Translations under genes and position numbers: made by a program
Notes under the pieces: generated by a model
The model's database searches: none
Told to the model about the DNA's origin: nothing
What the model saw: only the letters and a program-made list of their open reading frames with translations
Assembly (NCBI GenBank): GCA_903871575.1
Contig: CAIQHJ010000126.1
Coordinates: 1 to 44,505 of the forward strand
Reading direction: 5' to 3'
From: an uncultured Bacteroidota bacterium
GTDB taxonomy: Bacteria > Bacteroidota > Bacteroidia > Chitinophagales > Chitinophagaceae
Length of the DNA stretch: 44,505 nt
Shown: positions 1 to 8,606 of the stretch, in pieces
Position numbering within the stretch: the first letter of the stretch is position 1
Layout: every line of letters begins with the position of its first letter

Positions 1-1045
1 GTGCAACAGGAATTAGATCTTTGGCTACATCGATGCCAACACTCATACACTTTTGGTAAATGTTGGGGAAATGAGCGGTAAAAGATTCCATTGGCAAATG
101 TCTGCAATCCAAATACACAAATTCTGTCCCGTTTAATTTCATTTCATTATCAATTGCCCTGGCAACGATGTCTCTTGGTGCCAAATCTTTTCTTTCGTCG
201 TATTTATGCATAAACGGATTGCCTTGTGCATCACACAGTATTCCGCCATCGCCCCTAACCGCTTCCGTTATCAGAAAGGAATAGCCATGAACACCCGGCT
301 CGTATAATGCAGTAGGATGGAACTGAATAAATTCCATGTTTTCAATTCTGCCTTTTGCTCTATACACCATTGCAACACCATCTCCAGTTGCAATCGTAGG
401 GTTGGTTGTTGTTCTATAAATTTGTCCATTCCCTCCAGTAGCAAGCATGGTTATTTTAGATACAATTTTTTCTATTTTATTGGAATTTAAATTCAACACA
501 TACACACCATAACATTCAATGTTGGGTGTAGATTTAGTTACCAAATAACCCAAATGGTGTTGTGTGATCAAGTCAAGAACAAAGCAATGACTTATTAATT
601 GAACGTTTTTGCATTGCTTGATGGCTTCGAGCAGCACGCGTTCCATCTCCTTACCTGTAACATCTTTATGATGCAAAATTCTGTTTTCGCTATGGCCACC
701 TTCCTTCCCCAATTTAAAATCGCCATCTGCATCTTTGTCAAAACGCGCACCCCAATCAATCATCTCCCGAATTCTATCCACACCTTCTTTTACAACAATA
801 TCTACAATGACCTTATTACACAAGCCGTCTCCGGCAATTAAGGTATCTGCAATGTGTTTGGTAAAACTATCTTCATCAAAATTCATCACTGCGGCAATTC
901 CACCTTGTGCATACTTGGTGTTGGTTTCGTCGCTCGATGCTTTGGTAATAATGGTGATGGATTTTTCTGGAAAATGTTGCGCAACTTTCAATGCATATGT
1001 TAAACCCGCAATGCCCGAACCTATTATGAGAAAATCTGTTTCCAT
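1..1045 (-). CDS. nadB: L-aspartate oxidase, N-terminal part (cut by window edge)
   Basis: The flavoenzyme oxidises L-aspartate to iminoaspartate, the first step of de novo NAD synthesis in the cytoplasm. It is absent from the ORF track because it runs off the left edge; I read about 348 codons from the ATG at 1045. The N-terminus has the FAD-binding fold (DFLIIGSGIAGLTYAL, a GxGxxG pattern). Further on are the conserved GGNGQIYRTTTNP and EFIQFHPTALY stretches and EAVRGDGGIL with the active-site Arg region, all typical of NadB rather than SdhA. The C-terminal roughly one third lies outside the window. It starts 18 bases after the ispG stop on the same strand, so it is probably the last or a late gene of that transcript. 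NadA and NadC are not visible here. Confidence 0.95.
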   Translation of the reverse strand, partial: METDFLIIGSGIAGLTYALKVAQHFPEKSITIITKASSDETNTKYAQGGIAAVMNFDEDSFTKHIADTLIAGDGLCNKVIVDIVVKEGVDRIREMIDWGARFDKDADGDFKLGKEGGHSENRILHHKDVTGKEMERVLLEAIKQCKNVQLISHCFVLDLITQHHLGYLVTKSTPNIECYGVYVLNLNSNKIEKIVSKITMLATGGNGQIYRTTTNPTIATGDGVAMVYRAKGRIENMEFIQFHPTALYEPGVHGYSFLITEAVRGDGGILCDAQGNPFMHKYDERKDLAPRDIVARAIDNEMKLNGTEFVYLDCRHLPMESFTAHFPNIYQKCMSVGIDVAKDLIPVA

Positions 1046-1063
1046 GTGTTGAGGTGGCTAAAC

Positions 1064-3040
1064 TTAAGAAGATTGCATGTTTTCTGCATCAACCCAAGCA
1101 CCGTTTTCTTTTAATAAATTAATGAGTTCATCTACTGCCACATCGCTATTGATATTGCGCTTCATGATTTCTTTTCCTTTGTACAAAGTGATTTTATCAA
1201 CCCCACTGCCTACATAACCAAAATCGGCATCGGCCATTTCACCCGGACCATTTACAATACATCCCATGATGGCAATTTTCACGCCTTTTAGATGATTGGT
1301 AACCGCTCTAATTTTAGCGGTTGTTTCTTGCAAATCAAACAATGTTCTACCACAGCTTGGACAGCTGATGTATTCTGTTTTAGAAATTCTTGTTCTTGTA
1401 GCTTGTAAAATTCCGAATGCAATTGAATTCATGGTTTCTTGCGTAGGCAGGATGTCTGGATTACCATAATGATAGCCCATACAAATGCCATCGCTCATGC
1501 CGTCTATTAGCAACGCACCCAATTCAATGGAATAGTGAATTAAGCTTTTTTCGAAGGTAGAATGGTTGCTATCGGTGATCACAACAACCGGATTTTTAAC
1601 GTCGTGCTTCCCCAACATTTGAAACATGCTACGAATGGATTGCACGGCATTTTTATTTTCGGTACTCAGACAAATAACTGCAGTTTCATCTAATCTTAAT
1701 TTTTGTAAAGCAACTTCCATTTGGCTAACATCTGTTCCAAATGAAAAACAATCGAGCATTACAAAGTTGATGCTTGGTGAGTGTGTTAAGTTTTCGTTGA
1801 GGTATGCTTCTGCAGAAAAAATAGGAACTGCGGTTTGTTGATCTGTTGTAGCAGCCCAATCTTCATGATTTAAAATAACACGTAATGTTCCTGGAAGCGC
1901 AAATTGGGGCATTGATTTGCAATAAACATAATCTGCAGCGCCATCAGCAATATTCCATTTATCCAAATTGGATTGGTAATGATATCCAATGGCTTGAAGG
2001 TCTTGCGCATTGATGGTGTGGTATTTGTAGAAATCGGCAACCACCACCGGCACTTGTTTTGAGCCAATATTGGCTACTTGAAACGTTTCTCTACGTTGAT
2101 ATTGAAATGGATTATAAAAATATTTTTCAGGCGTTGGCACGTTCGATAATGATGTCAGGTTTTGATATCTTTCCACCAAATCTTTACAAACCGGAATTTC
2201 CAATTCTGGGTCTTCGGTAAGGGATACACGAATGGTATCGCCAATTCCATCTTCCAGTAAAGTACCAATACCAATGGCTGATTTTATTCTTCCATCTTCG
2301 CCATCACCAGCTTCTGTAACACCCAGGTGCAAAGGATAGCACTCACCAAATTCATGCATCATGTGATGGATGAGGAGTCGATAAGCATGTACCATAACTT
2401 GAGGATTGCTGCTCTTCATGCTAAGCACAATATTGTGATAATCCGCTGCTCGGGCGATGCGTAAAAATTCCATCGCACTTTCTACCATACCTATAGCGGT
2501 ATCGCCATAACGACTCATGATTCTATCGCTTAAACTACCATGATTGGTTCCAATGCGCATGGCAGTTCCATGTTCCTTGCAAATTAGCACCAACGGTGTG
2601 AAGCGTTCTCTAATTCTTTCTATCTCTTCAACATATTCTTGATCGGTGTATTCAATTTGTTCAAATTTTTTCTTGTCAACATAATTACCCGGATTCACTC
2701 TTACCTTCTCTACTATCTTAGCTGCAATTTCTGCTGCATTGGGTGTGAAATGTATGTCGGCTACTAACGGTGTTTCGTAACCTCTTTTCCTCAATTCGTC
2801 TTTTATGTTTTGTAGATTTTCTGCTTCTTTTTTTGAAGGTGCGGTTATCCTCACCATATCTGCGCCAGCTTCAATGCAACGGATGGTTTGTTCTACTGTT
2901 GCCATCGTATCCATCGTGTCGGTGGTTGTCATGGTTTGCACAACAATGGGATTGTCTCCGCCCAATAACACATGACCAACTTTTACAACTCTTGTTGGAA
3001 GTCGCTTGTAGCTTGTTAACGATGCACTATACAATTGCAT
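1064..3040 (-). CDS. ispG: 4-hydroxy-3-methylbut-2-en-1-yl diphosphate synthase, long form
   Basis: IspG (GcpE) converts methylerythritol cyclodiphosphate to HMBPP in the MEP isoprenoid pathway. The 658-aa length marks the three-domain form with a central insertion, known from plants, Chlamydia and Bacteroidota, rather than the roughly 370-aa two-domain form. The N-terminal TIM-barrel part is clear (VQTMTTTDTMDT, VADIHF, RIGTNHGSLSDR). The C-terminal iron-sulfur domain has SCPSCGRTLF (CxxC) and the third ligand plus catalytic Glu in MGCIVNGPGE. The start is an ATG. It lies 21 bases after the beta-lactamase-like gene and 18 bases before nadB, which looks like an operon. Confidence 0.97.
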   Translation of the reverse strand: MQLYSASLTSYKRLPTRVVKVGHVLLGGDNPIVVQTMTTTDTMDTMATVEQTIRCIEAGADMVRITAPSKKEAENLQNIKDELRKRGYETPLVADIHFTPNAAEIAAKIVEKVRVNPGNYVDKKKFEQIEYTDQEYVEEIERIRERFTPLVLICKEHGTAMRIGTNHGSLSDRIMSRYGDTAIGMVESAMEFLRIARAADYHNIVLSMKSSNPQVMVHAYRLLIHHMMHEFGECYPLHLGVTEAGDGEDGRIKSAIGIGTLLEDGIGDTIRVSLTEDPELEIPVCKDLVERYQNLTSLSNVPTPEKYFYNPFQYQRRETFQVANIGSKQVPVVVADFYKYHTINAQDLQAIGYHYQSNLDKWNIADGAADYVYCKSMPQFALPGTLRVILNHEDWAATTDQQTAVPIFSAEAYLNENLTHSPSINFVMLDCFSFGTDVSQMEVALQKLRLDETAVICLSTENKNAVQSIRSMFQMLGKHDVKNPVVVITDSNHSTFEKSLIHYSIELGALLIDGMSDGICMGYHYGNPDILPTQETMNSIAFGILQATRTRISKTEYISCPSCGRTLFDLQETTAKIRAVTNHLKGVKIAIMGCIVNGPGEMADADFGYVGSGVDKITLYKGKEIMKRNINSDVAVDELINLLKENGAWVDAENMQSS

Positions 3041-3061
3041 AATTTGATTTTAATAACTTAA

Positions 3062-3931
3062 TTATTTTTTTCCTTTAAAAAATCCGTAATGGGTAAGGAT
3101 GTTATTCGTAATATCTACACCCAATTTTTCGCTTTGTTGTGCTGTAGAATTTTCGAGGTTTGATATAGATGCTACTGTTTCATTAATGTTTGCTTTTTTT
3201 GACTTTAACACCGTTGTAAAAAAGTACACGTGCCTGTTTTCTTCAATCCATCCCGTAACCCATTGAATAAGATGATTGCTTTTGTCTTTCACTGTTGCTG
3301 TTTTATAGTTGATCGCATAAACACTATTGTTAATTTGCGACATCATATCTCTAACGCTTAATTGCACCGATTTTCTGAAAGGCAATTGATCAAAATACAA
3401 ACGCTTCATGAAGCCCAATTGTTCATCAGCAGAAATTTGGAGTGTATTGTTTTGCCAAAAATTTGTTGTTTCATCTCCAATATTTTTATTGCCATAACCA
3501 ATGCTATCGATCCACAACTGCATGGTTGTTTTACCAATTTTTTGGGCAATGAATTGTGTAGCTGATGCCGAATTTTTTTGAAAGGCTTCAATGAGATTCA
3601 TGTGTTGTATGGAGCTGTCTTGGACCAAAGGAAGATCAAATAAAATAGGCGCTTTTTCATCTGCTACGACCCCTGTTTCCAAAGCAACAAGTGCGTTAAA
3701 AATATCGAAACTAGCTCCAGGCGCATATCTTATCGTATCCATGCCTATATTGAAAACCGTAATTTTTCCGGTTGCATTGTCTAACAATGTAAAGCAACCT
3801 TCTACATTTTTCTCGTCAAAATATGATTTGAGTTCATTGTCGATATTCGCTTTGTTTACAGAACATCCCAATAAAGAGAAAAGAGAAATTAAAACGATGC
3901 TGTAAATAAAAATGGAGTTGATTTTTTTCAT
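3062..3931 (-). CDS. Class D beta-lactamase-like lipoprotein, catalytic residues lost
   Basis: The protein is 289 aa. The N-terminus is a lipoprotein signal ending in the lipobox LLGC (Cys23), so it is probably anchored facing the periplasm. The body follows OXA/BlaR-type penicillin-binding folds: PGASFDIFNALVALETGV aligns with the family's P-A-S-T-F-K-I-P-N-A-L block, YGNKNIGD (146-153) matches the YGN motif, and FWQNNTLQISADEQ followed by LYFDQLPF are also family-like. The catalytic Ser-x-x-Lys is absent: ungapped alignment puts Ala73 and Asp76 where Ser and Lys belong, and no Lys follows Ser74 at +3 either. The KTG motif reads KTA (210-212), and the SxV site reads SAS. I infer a non-hydrolytic relative, perhaps a ligand-binding or scaffolding protein. 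No beta-lactam regulator is nearby. Confidence 0.8.
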   Translation of the reverse strand: MKKINSIFIYSIVLISLFSLLGCSVNKANIDNELKSYFDEKNVEGCFTLLDNATGKITVFNIGMDTIRYAPGASFDIFNALVALETGVVADEKAPILFDLPLVQDSSIQHMNLIEAFQKNSASATQFIAQKIGKTTMQLWIDSIGYGNKNIGDETTNFWQNNTLQISADEQLGFMKRLYFDQLPFRKSVQLSVRDMMSQINNSVYAINYKTATVKDKSNHLIQWVTGWIEENRHVYFFTTVLKSKKANINETVASISNLENSTAQQSEKLGVDITNNILTHYGFFKGKK

Positions 3932-3982
3932 TGATGCTTTTTGTACGATGGATATGCTGTAGTTCCAGCAGTAAATTGATTG

Positions 3983-4561
3983 TTATTTTTTGATGTGTTG
4001 TGCGGTTGCTTCTAATGCATTGTAAAAGTCTGTTCCAAATTTTCTCACCAAAGGCTCTTTTAAAAATTCATACACGGGCACTTTTAATTTTTTTCCCAAA
4101 CTACATGCGGCTTTGCAATGATCTTCCCTGGGTTCATAATTGGCATATTCAGTTACACCATCCTTGCTCTTTTTTACGATAATGGGGAAAAGATGACAAC
4201 TGATGGGTTTTTTCCATTTTACCTTTCCATCCAAATAAGCTTGCTCTATGCCACATTTCACAATACCATTGTCGTCAACAATTCCGTATACACAAATTTT
4301 GCTTTCGATGGTTGGTGTAACCCATCCAAATTCTGCATTGTATACATATCGACCTTGTTTTTTGATTTCTTCGAGGCTAACTTCATTGAGATAAGGCAAT
4401 ACCGCATCATACACTTCGTCTATGTGTTGCAGTTCTTTTCTGTCGAGCGGTGCACCTGCATCACCATCTACACAACAAGCACCTTTGCATTTGGAAAGAT
4501 CACAAACAAATTGTTCGGAAAGAATTTTATCACTCAGTAAAACGTGGTCTATGGCGATCAT
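3983..4561 (-). CDS. DUF3109 family cysteine-cluster protein
   Basis: This is a 192-aa protein of the DUF3109 family, common in Bacteroidota and of unknown function. It is rich in cysteine clusters that could bind a metal or Fe-S centre: VCDLSKCKGACC near the N-terminus, CHLFPI in the middle and HCKAACSLGKK near the C-terminus. The ORF track starts 13 codons earlier with MWLQIIIPLYFCV. I prefer the internal ATG at 4561 because the family-like sequence begins there (MIAIDHVLLSDKILSEQFVCD) and a TATTTTTG promoter-like box sits only 4 bases before it. It lies between gldD (42-base gap) and the class D-like lipoprotein gene (51-base gap). A role with gliding is not implied. Confidence 0.85.
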   Translation of the reverse strand: MIAIDHVLLSDKILSEQFVCDLSKCKGACCVDGDAGAPLDRKELQHIDEVYDAVLPYLNEVSLEEIKKQGRYVYNAEFGWVTPTIESKICVYGIVDDNGIVKCGIEQAYLDGKVKWKKPISCHLFPIIVKKSKDGVTEYANYEPREDHCKAACSLGKKLKVPVYEFLKEPLVRKFGTDFYNALEATAQHIKK

Positions 4562-4565
4562 GACG

Positions 4566-4573
4566 CAAAAATA
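4566..4573 (-). promoter_or_regulatory. TAnnTTTG-type -7 box before the DUF3109 gene
   Basis: The minus strand reads TATTTTTG and then four bases to the ATG at 4561. This matches the Bacteroidota -7 consensus TAnnTTTG. No good TTTG -33 box lies at 19-21 bases. If used, transcription would start at or next to the start codon, giving a leaderless mRNA. Such 8-mers also occur by chance in AT-rich DNA. Confidence 0.35.
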
Positions 4574-4603
4574 CAATGGAATAATGATTTGAAGCCACAA
4601 TTC

Positions 4604-5266
4604 TTATTCTGTTGTACCACTATTTTTCCATTGAAAACTGTTGATGAGATGCTGGATGTCTTTTTCAAGAAATTGTTGAACAGGCAACAATGAATCGGCA
4701 TTGGGTGTTGTGTTGAAATACAATGCGCCCCTTATAAAATGCTTGCTGCTATCACTGAGAAAAAACTGATTGGCAGTTGCGGCATTTCCACCCACTTTGA
4801 AGAATATACCAGAAACCCGATTGGCGGTATGAATTAAACTGTCGTTGATAGACGTCGCAGCAACATCGTTTTTATTGGTAAGGTTGAAAGCGTCGTTGAC
4901 CATTAAATCAAATTGATTGATGCCAAATGAATCTTTGTAACTGCCATTGGCTTGCTTCACTTTAAACAATGCTTTTCCACCAATTGATTTATAACTCAAA
5001 AACAAACGTGCATCATAATCTGGAAAATCTATATTGATCCAGTATTTGTCCTCTGGGTTGTTGTCGAAATAAGTGCTATCCTTTAAAATTTGAGCATATA
5101 CAGGGTAATCAAAAGCAAATGGAAAGGATGGATTTTCGAAGCGTTGGTACTGATGCGGTGGAAGTGGAATTTTATAATACCCCTTTTTTTTAGTAGTGTA
5201 ATTTGAATTGCAAGCAAGAGCAGCAATAAGCAAGAAAAAACAACAAAGCGTTCGTAGAATGTGCAT
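4604..5266 (-). CDS. gldD: Gliding motility lipoprotein GldD
   Basis: GldD is an outer/periplasm-side lipoprotein needed for gliding and type IX secretion in Flavobacterium. This 220-aa copy has a signal peptide with a lipobox ending ALAC (Cys19), the GYYKIPLPPHQYQRF block after it, and FPFAFDYPVYAQI, all typical of GldD. The start is an ATG at 5266. It follows gldE by only 6 bases on the same strand, the conserved gldE-gldD pairing; upstream are ssb and mutY, also the usual order in gliding Bacteroidota. Its molecular function is not known. Confidence 0.93.
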   Translation of the reverse strand: MHILRTLCCFFLLIAALACNSNYTTKKKGYYKIPLPPHQYQRFENPSFPFAFDYPVYAQILKDSTYFDNNPEDKYWINIDFPDYDARLFLSYKSIGGKALFKVKQANGSYKDSFGINQFDLMVNDAFNLTNKNDVAATSINDSLIHTANRVSGIFFKVGGNAATANQFFLSDSSKHFIRGALYFNTTPNADSLLPVQQFLEKDIQHLINSFQWKNSGTTE

Positions 5267-5272
5267 GGGGTG

Positions 5273-6580
5273 TTAGTTGATTTGTTCTTGATGTTTGACG
5301 GCTACTTTTACTTTGTCGATTCTGTTTTTGTTGATCTCTAATGCAGAAAAAGTGTATACGCCAAAAATAAATTCCTGACCAATTGGAGGAAAAGCACCAG
5401 CAATTTCTAGAACAAGTCCGGCAATAGAGTTGCTATCGCCTCTTACTTTTTCAAATGTGCTGATGGGTATATTCATGACGCTGCAAAAATCATTAATCAT
5501 TGTTTTTCCTTCAAATACATAATTGAAGTCGTCAATTTTTTTATTGCCACTTTCTTCGTCATCAAATTCATCTTTAATATCTCCAATCACTTCTTCGATG
5601 ATGTCTTCTAAAGTTACAATACCCGAGGTGCCGCCAAACTCGTCTACAATTATTGCAAAATGGATATGTTTAGTCCGAAATTCTTGCAACAAGTCTTCAA
5701 TCATTTTTTGCTCATGTACAAAATAAGGCTTGCGGATAAACGGATGCCAATCGAAGCTGTCGGATTCGTGCAGAAAAGGCAAAAGGTCTTTGATATGCAA
5801 AACCCCTAAAATTTCATCCAGGTTTTTTTTAAACACGGGCAAACGAGAATAGTGCAAGTCTTCCGTTAATTTGATCAGGGCATGAAAAGAGAGTTCTGCT
5901 GGTATGCCACTAACATCCAATCTGGTTCTCATCACCTGTTTCACAGATGTGTCTCCAAATTTTCGAATCCCTTTTAGGATTTGTTTTTCTTCGTTGCTGG
6001 CTTCGTCTTCTGGCAACAAATCAATAGCATAATCCAAATTGGTATTGTCTAATGTAGCACCGCTTTGTGGCGAAATTCTTTTTTCGATGTTGTCGCTATA
6101 CCCCACAAACCTTTTGCTTAGTTTGTAAAAAATGCTATAGAAAACTTCTACAACAAGCGAAGACATTGAAGCAAACCAAACCTTGTGATGAGTAGCCCAA
6201 ACTTTTGGCAACACTTCTGCAAACAACACCAACAAGAAAGAAACAACCACCACTTTCATTAAAAAATGCAACAAGGGAGAATCAAACATTTCAAATTGAA
6301 GCCAATTTTCAATGAGCAAATTGGTGATTAAAATAATGCCGATGTTTATAAAACTATTTGCAACAAGCATTACACCCAATAAGGTTTTGGGCTCCTCCAA
6401 CAAACTCACCACACGCTTTAATGAAGGGTGTTTTCTTGTTTTTAAAATGTTGATGTCTTTGGGGGTGAGCGAAAAAAAAGCGACTTCGCTACCAGATAAA
6501 ATAAAAGAAAGGATTAACAAAACCAATACTGATACAATCAATACCGTAAGGGCTCCGGAAGACAATAAAAGAAAATTCAT
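5273..6580 (-). CDS. gldE: Gliding motility-associated membrane protein GldE (CNNM/CorC-like)
   Basis: GldE works with GldD in gliding and type IX secretion and resembles CorC/CNNM proteins. Domains in order: an N-terminal DUF21 membrane part with about four hydrophobic segments (LTVLIVSVLVLLILSFILSGSEVAFF and following), a tandem CBS pair (VKQVMRTRLDVSGIP, then HFAIIVDEFGGTSGIVTLEDIIEEVIGDI), and a C-terminal CorC/HlyC transporter-associated domain (MNIPISTFEKVRGDSNSIAGLVLEIAG). The ORF track begins at a TTG at 6613. The ATG at 6580 (MNFLLLSSG) is the better start since it begins directly before the first membrane segment, giving 435 aa. It is separated from gldD by 6 bases. Confidence 0.93.
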   Translation of the reverse strand: MNFLLLSSGALTVLIVSVLVLLILSFILSGSEVAFFSLTPKDINILKTRKHPSLKRVVSLLEEPKTLLGVMLVANSFINIGIILITNLLIENWLQFEMFDSPLLHFLMKVVVVSFLLVLFAEVLPKVWATHHKVWFASMSSLVVEVFYSIFYKLSKRFVGYSDNIEKRISPQSGATLDNTNLDYAIDLLPEDEASNEEKQILKGIRKFGDTSVKQVMRTRLDVSGIPAELSFHALIKLTEDLHYSRLPVFKKNLDEILGVLHIKDLLPFLHESDSFDWHPFIRKPYFVHEQKMIEDLLQEFRTKHIHFAIIVDEFGGTSGIVTLEDIIEEVIGDIKDEFDDEESGNKKIDDFNYVFEGKTMINDFCSVMNIPISTFEKVRGDSNSIAGLVLEIAGAFPPIGQEFIFGVYTFSALEINKNRIDKVKVAVKHQEQIN

Positions 6581-6678
6581 TTGCAGAAGTCCTAATGCCG
6601 AATGATGGTCCAAAATAAATTATTTAGTTAACAAATACTGTTGTTGAAAACAGCTTATCATTTTTAAATACTGTGCTT

Positions 6679-7044
6679 TTACATTTCAAAATCATTGCTG
6701 GGTTGATTGTCAGATTTCTTATCCAACATCATGAGATGATCGCCAATAATTTCGGTTACCGATTTCTTATTGCCATCTTTATCATCCCAACTTCTCGTTT
6801 TTAATTTCCCTTCCAAATAGATTAAATTCCCTTTGTGCAAGTATTTTTGCGCCATTTCTGCCAAGCTCCTCCACAAAACAATTTGATGCCATTCGGTTTG
6901 AGTAATCAGTTTACCTGTTTTGTCTTTGTAAGTTTCTGAGGTAGCCAAAGTGAATTTCGCAACAGCCACATTGGCTTCTGTAAACAACATTTCAGGATCT
7001 TTCCCTAAATGTCCTATCAACGTCACTTTGTTTAGTCCCTTCAT
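6679..7044 (-). CDS. ssb: Single-stranded DNA-binding protein
   Basis: SSB coats single-stranded DNA during replication and repair. The OB fold is evident: MKGLNKVTLIGHLGKDPEM, FTLATSETYKDKTG, TEWHQIVLWRSLAEMAQKYLHKGNLIYLEGKLKTRSW. The tail is short and ends DNQPSNDFEM, a degenerate acidic tip rather than the classical DDDIPF. The ORF track starts at a TTG (7053); the ATG at 7044 fits the family N-terminus and gives 121 aa. A TAGATTTG box lies about 45 bases upstream on the minus strand. It sits between mutY and gldE, the order seen in other gliding Bacteroidota. Confidence 0.95.
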   Translation of the reverse strand: MKGLNKVTLIGHLGKDPEMLFTEANVAVAKFTLATSETYKDKTGKLITQTEWHQIVLWRSLAEMAQKYLHKGNLIYLEGKLKTRSWDDKDGNKKSVTEIIGDHLMMLDKKSDNQPSNDFEM

Positions 7045-7109
7045 AACAAACAATTAAATCCTCTTGAAAATTAAAGATACAAATCTAGTCCAAAATAAAT
7101 GTTTGTGTT

Positions 7110-8186
7110 TTATAAATTTATCAGCCAATTTAAATTGCTAGAAATAATTTTTGGAAAAGCCAGTTGCTGGATTTGTTTTTTGGTGATGGGTGCATACATG
7201 TTAGTTTGCAATGGTGCTTTTAATTGGATGGTAATGAAAGTGCCTGTGATGGTTTGATGTGTCAGTTGCTGGTTGATGGGATTTGAGACTTCCAGTAATT
7301 CAAACGGCACATCAATAACTTTTTTCCATTCGGCTGAATTTATTATGGTATCAGCAGAACTACGGCTTGACTTTTCAATTAAAATAAACTCATGCAAGTT
7401 TTGCCAAATGTCTTTTGCTGTTCTGTTTCGAAAATAATATTGGTTTTTGTATTTCGCAGTGATATAAAAGAACCAACGCTGTTTTTTTATCAATTTTTTT
7501 GATTTCAACGGAAGAACATCAACAAGCTGTTGGTTGTAGGCGATGCAGTTTTTTTGCATCACACAATCCAAGCAAATTGGATTTTTAGGCTTACAAATGG
7601 TTGCACCAAAATCCATGATGGCCTGGTTAAAAGATGCAGATTGATGGGTAGGCAAAAGCTCCTGTGCTAAATGTGCAATTTGTTTTTTTCCCTGCGTCGT
7701 GTCTATTGGAATCTCAATACCAAAAAAACGAGACAATACGCGCATTACGTTTCCATCAACAACTGCATATGGCAAATCGAATGCAAAAGACGCGATTGCT
7801 GCTGCGGTATATGGACCAACGCCAGTGAGCGACAAAATTTCGGCATGGGTGTTTGGAAAAACCCCATTGCTTTCATTGCTAATTGTTTTTGCTGTGGTCA
7901 GTAAATTTTTACATCTACTATAATAACCCAGGCCTTCCCACATTTTGAAAACTTTTTTCTCGGGTGCGTTGGCTAAATCAGTAACCGTAGGAAATGCTTC
8001 AATGAATTTAAGATAATAAGTTAGTCCTTGTTCAACCCGTGTTTGTTGCAGCATGATTTCACTCAACCAAATTTTATATGGATCCTTTTCAAATTTCCAT
8101 GGCATCGAACGAAAATTGGAACTGTGATTCCAATTCAATAATTTTTTTACGAAAAAAGCCTGCCATTTCGATGAAAAACTGTCCAT
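7110..8186 (-). CDS. mutY: A/G-specific adenine DNA glycosylase
   Basis: MutY removes adenine mispaired with 8-oxoguanine. At 358 aa the length is normal. Visible features are the catalytic Glu43 in SEIMLQQTRV, the helix-hairpin-helix LTGVGPYTAAAIASFAF followed by the catalytic Asp in VVDGNVMR, and the [4Fe-4S] loop with C-x6-C-x2-C-x5-C spacing (CKPKNPICLDCVMQKNC). The C-terminal third is a NUDIX-like MutT domain that recognises 8-oxoG. The start is an ATG at 8186. On the minus strand a TAGGTTTG box sits 17 bases before it. It is the first gene of the minus-strand train, divergent from HU. Confidence 0.96.
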   Translation of the reverse strand: MDSFSSKWQAFFVKKLLNWNHSSNFRSMPWKFEKDPYKIWLSEIMLQQTRVEQGLTYYLKFIEAFPTVTDLANAPEKKVFKMWEGLGYYSRCKNLLTTAKTISNESNGVFPNTHAEILSLTGVGPYTAAAIASFAFDLPYAVVDGNVMRVLSRFFGIEIPIDTTQGKKQIAHLAQELLPTHQSASFNQAIMDFGATICKPKNPICLDCVMQKNCIAYNQQLVDVLPLKSKKLIKKQRWFFYITAKYKNQYYFRNRTAKDIWQNLHEFILIEKSSRSSADTIINSAEWKKVIDVPFELLEVSNPINQQLTHQTITGTFITIQLKAPLQTNMYAPITKKQIQQLAFPKIISSNLNWLINL

Positions 8187-8203
8187 TTTAGGTTAATTTT
8201 CGA

Positions 8204-8211
8204 CAAACCTA
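8204..8211 (-). promoter_or_regulatory. -7 promoter box (TAGGTTTG) for the mutY transcript
   Basis: The minus strand has TAGGTTTG, an exact TAnnTTTG match, 17 bases upstream of the mutY ATG in the divergent mutY/HU gap. No clear TTTG -33 box is at the expected distance. The position suits transcription of the mutY-ssb-gldE-gldD train. Confidence 0.4.
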
Positions 8212-8280
8212 TTGATTCTCACCTTCTTATTTTTGTTTTTCGAAATATTTTTTATACCTTACTTCTAAAATTATTTGCAT

Positions 8281-8604
8281 ATGAGAAAAGCAGATTTAAT
8301 AAACAAAATTTCAGAGAAAACAGGTATTCCAAAAGTAGACGTTTTGGTAACCCTTGAAACAATGTTTAGAGAAGTAAAAGCTTCTTTAGCAAATGGTGAA
8401 AACCTTTACATTCGTGGGTTTGGTAGTTTTATAATTAAAAAACGAGCTGCAAAAATTGGCAGAAACATAAAGAAAAACGTATCTGTATCTATCCCCGAGC
8501 ATTTTATTCCAGCTTTCAAACCAGCAAAGGAATTTGTAAATGAAATCAAATCATCTCCCAACATTAAAGAAGCGCCTGAAGTTGCTGACGATAACGAGGA
8601 TTAA
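8281..8604 (+). CDS. HU/IHF family DNA-binding protein
   Basis: A 107-aa nucleoid protein that bends DNA. The fold is clear: MRKADLINKISEKTGIPKVDVLVTLETMF (helices), GENLYIRGFGSFIIKKRAAKIGRNIKK (the saddle and start of the arm, matching the family GFGxF...RxGRNP region) and the return strand VSIPEHFIPAFKPAKEFVNEI. The tail EAPEVADDNED is acidic. The ORF track begins at a TTG two codons early; ATG 8281 is right by homology. The gene is divergent from mutY and is followed 42 bases later by the likely start of the TPR gene. Confidence 0.93.
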   Translation: MRKADLINKISEKTGIPKVDVLVTLETMFREVKASLANGENLYIRGFGSFIIKKRAAKIGRNIKKNVSVSIPEHFIPAFKPAKEFVNEIKSSPNIKEAPEVADDNED

Positions 8605-8606
8605 TG

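Noticed and set aside
735-1052. 105-aa plus-strand ORF at the left end
   Set aside because: It is the antisense shadow of nadB, whose reading frame on the minus strand has clear flavoprotein motifs.
6607-7101. Shared 13-mer GTCCAAAATAAAT upstream of gldE and ssb as a regulatory element
   Set aside because: There are only two short AT-rich occurrences with no dyad or spacing rule; chance is likely.
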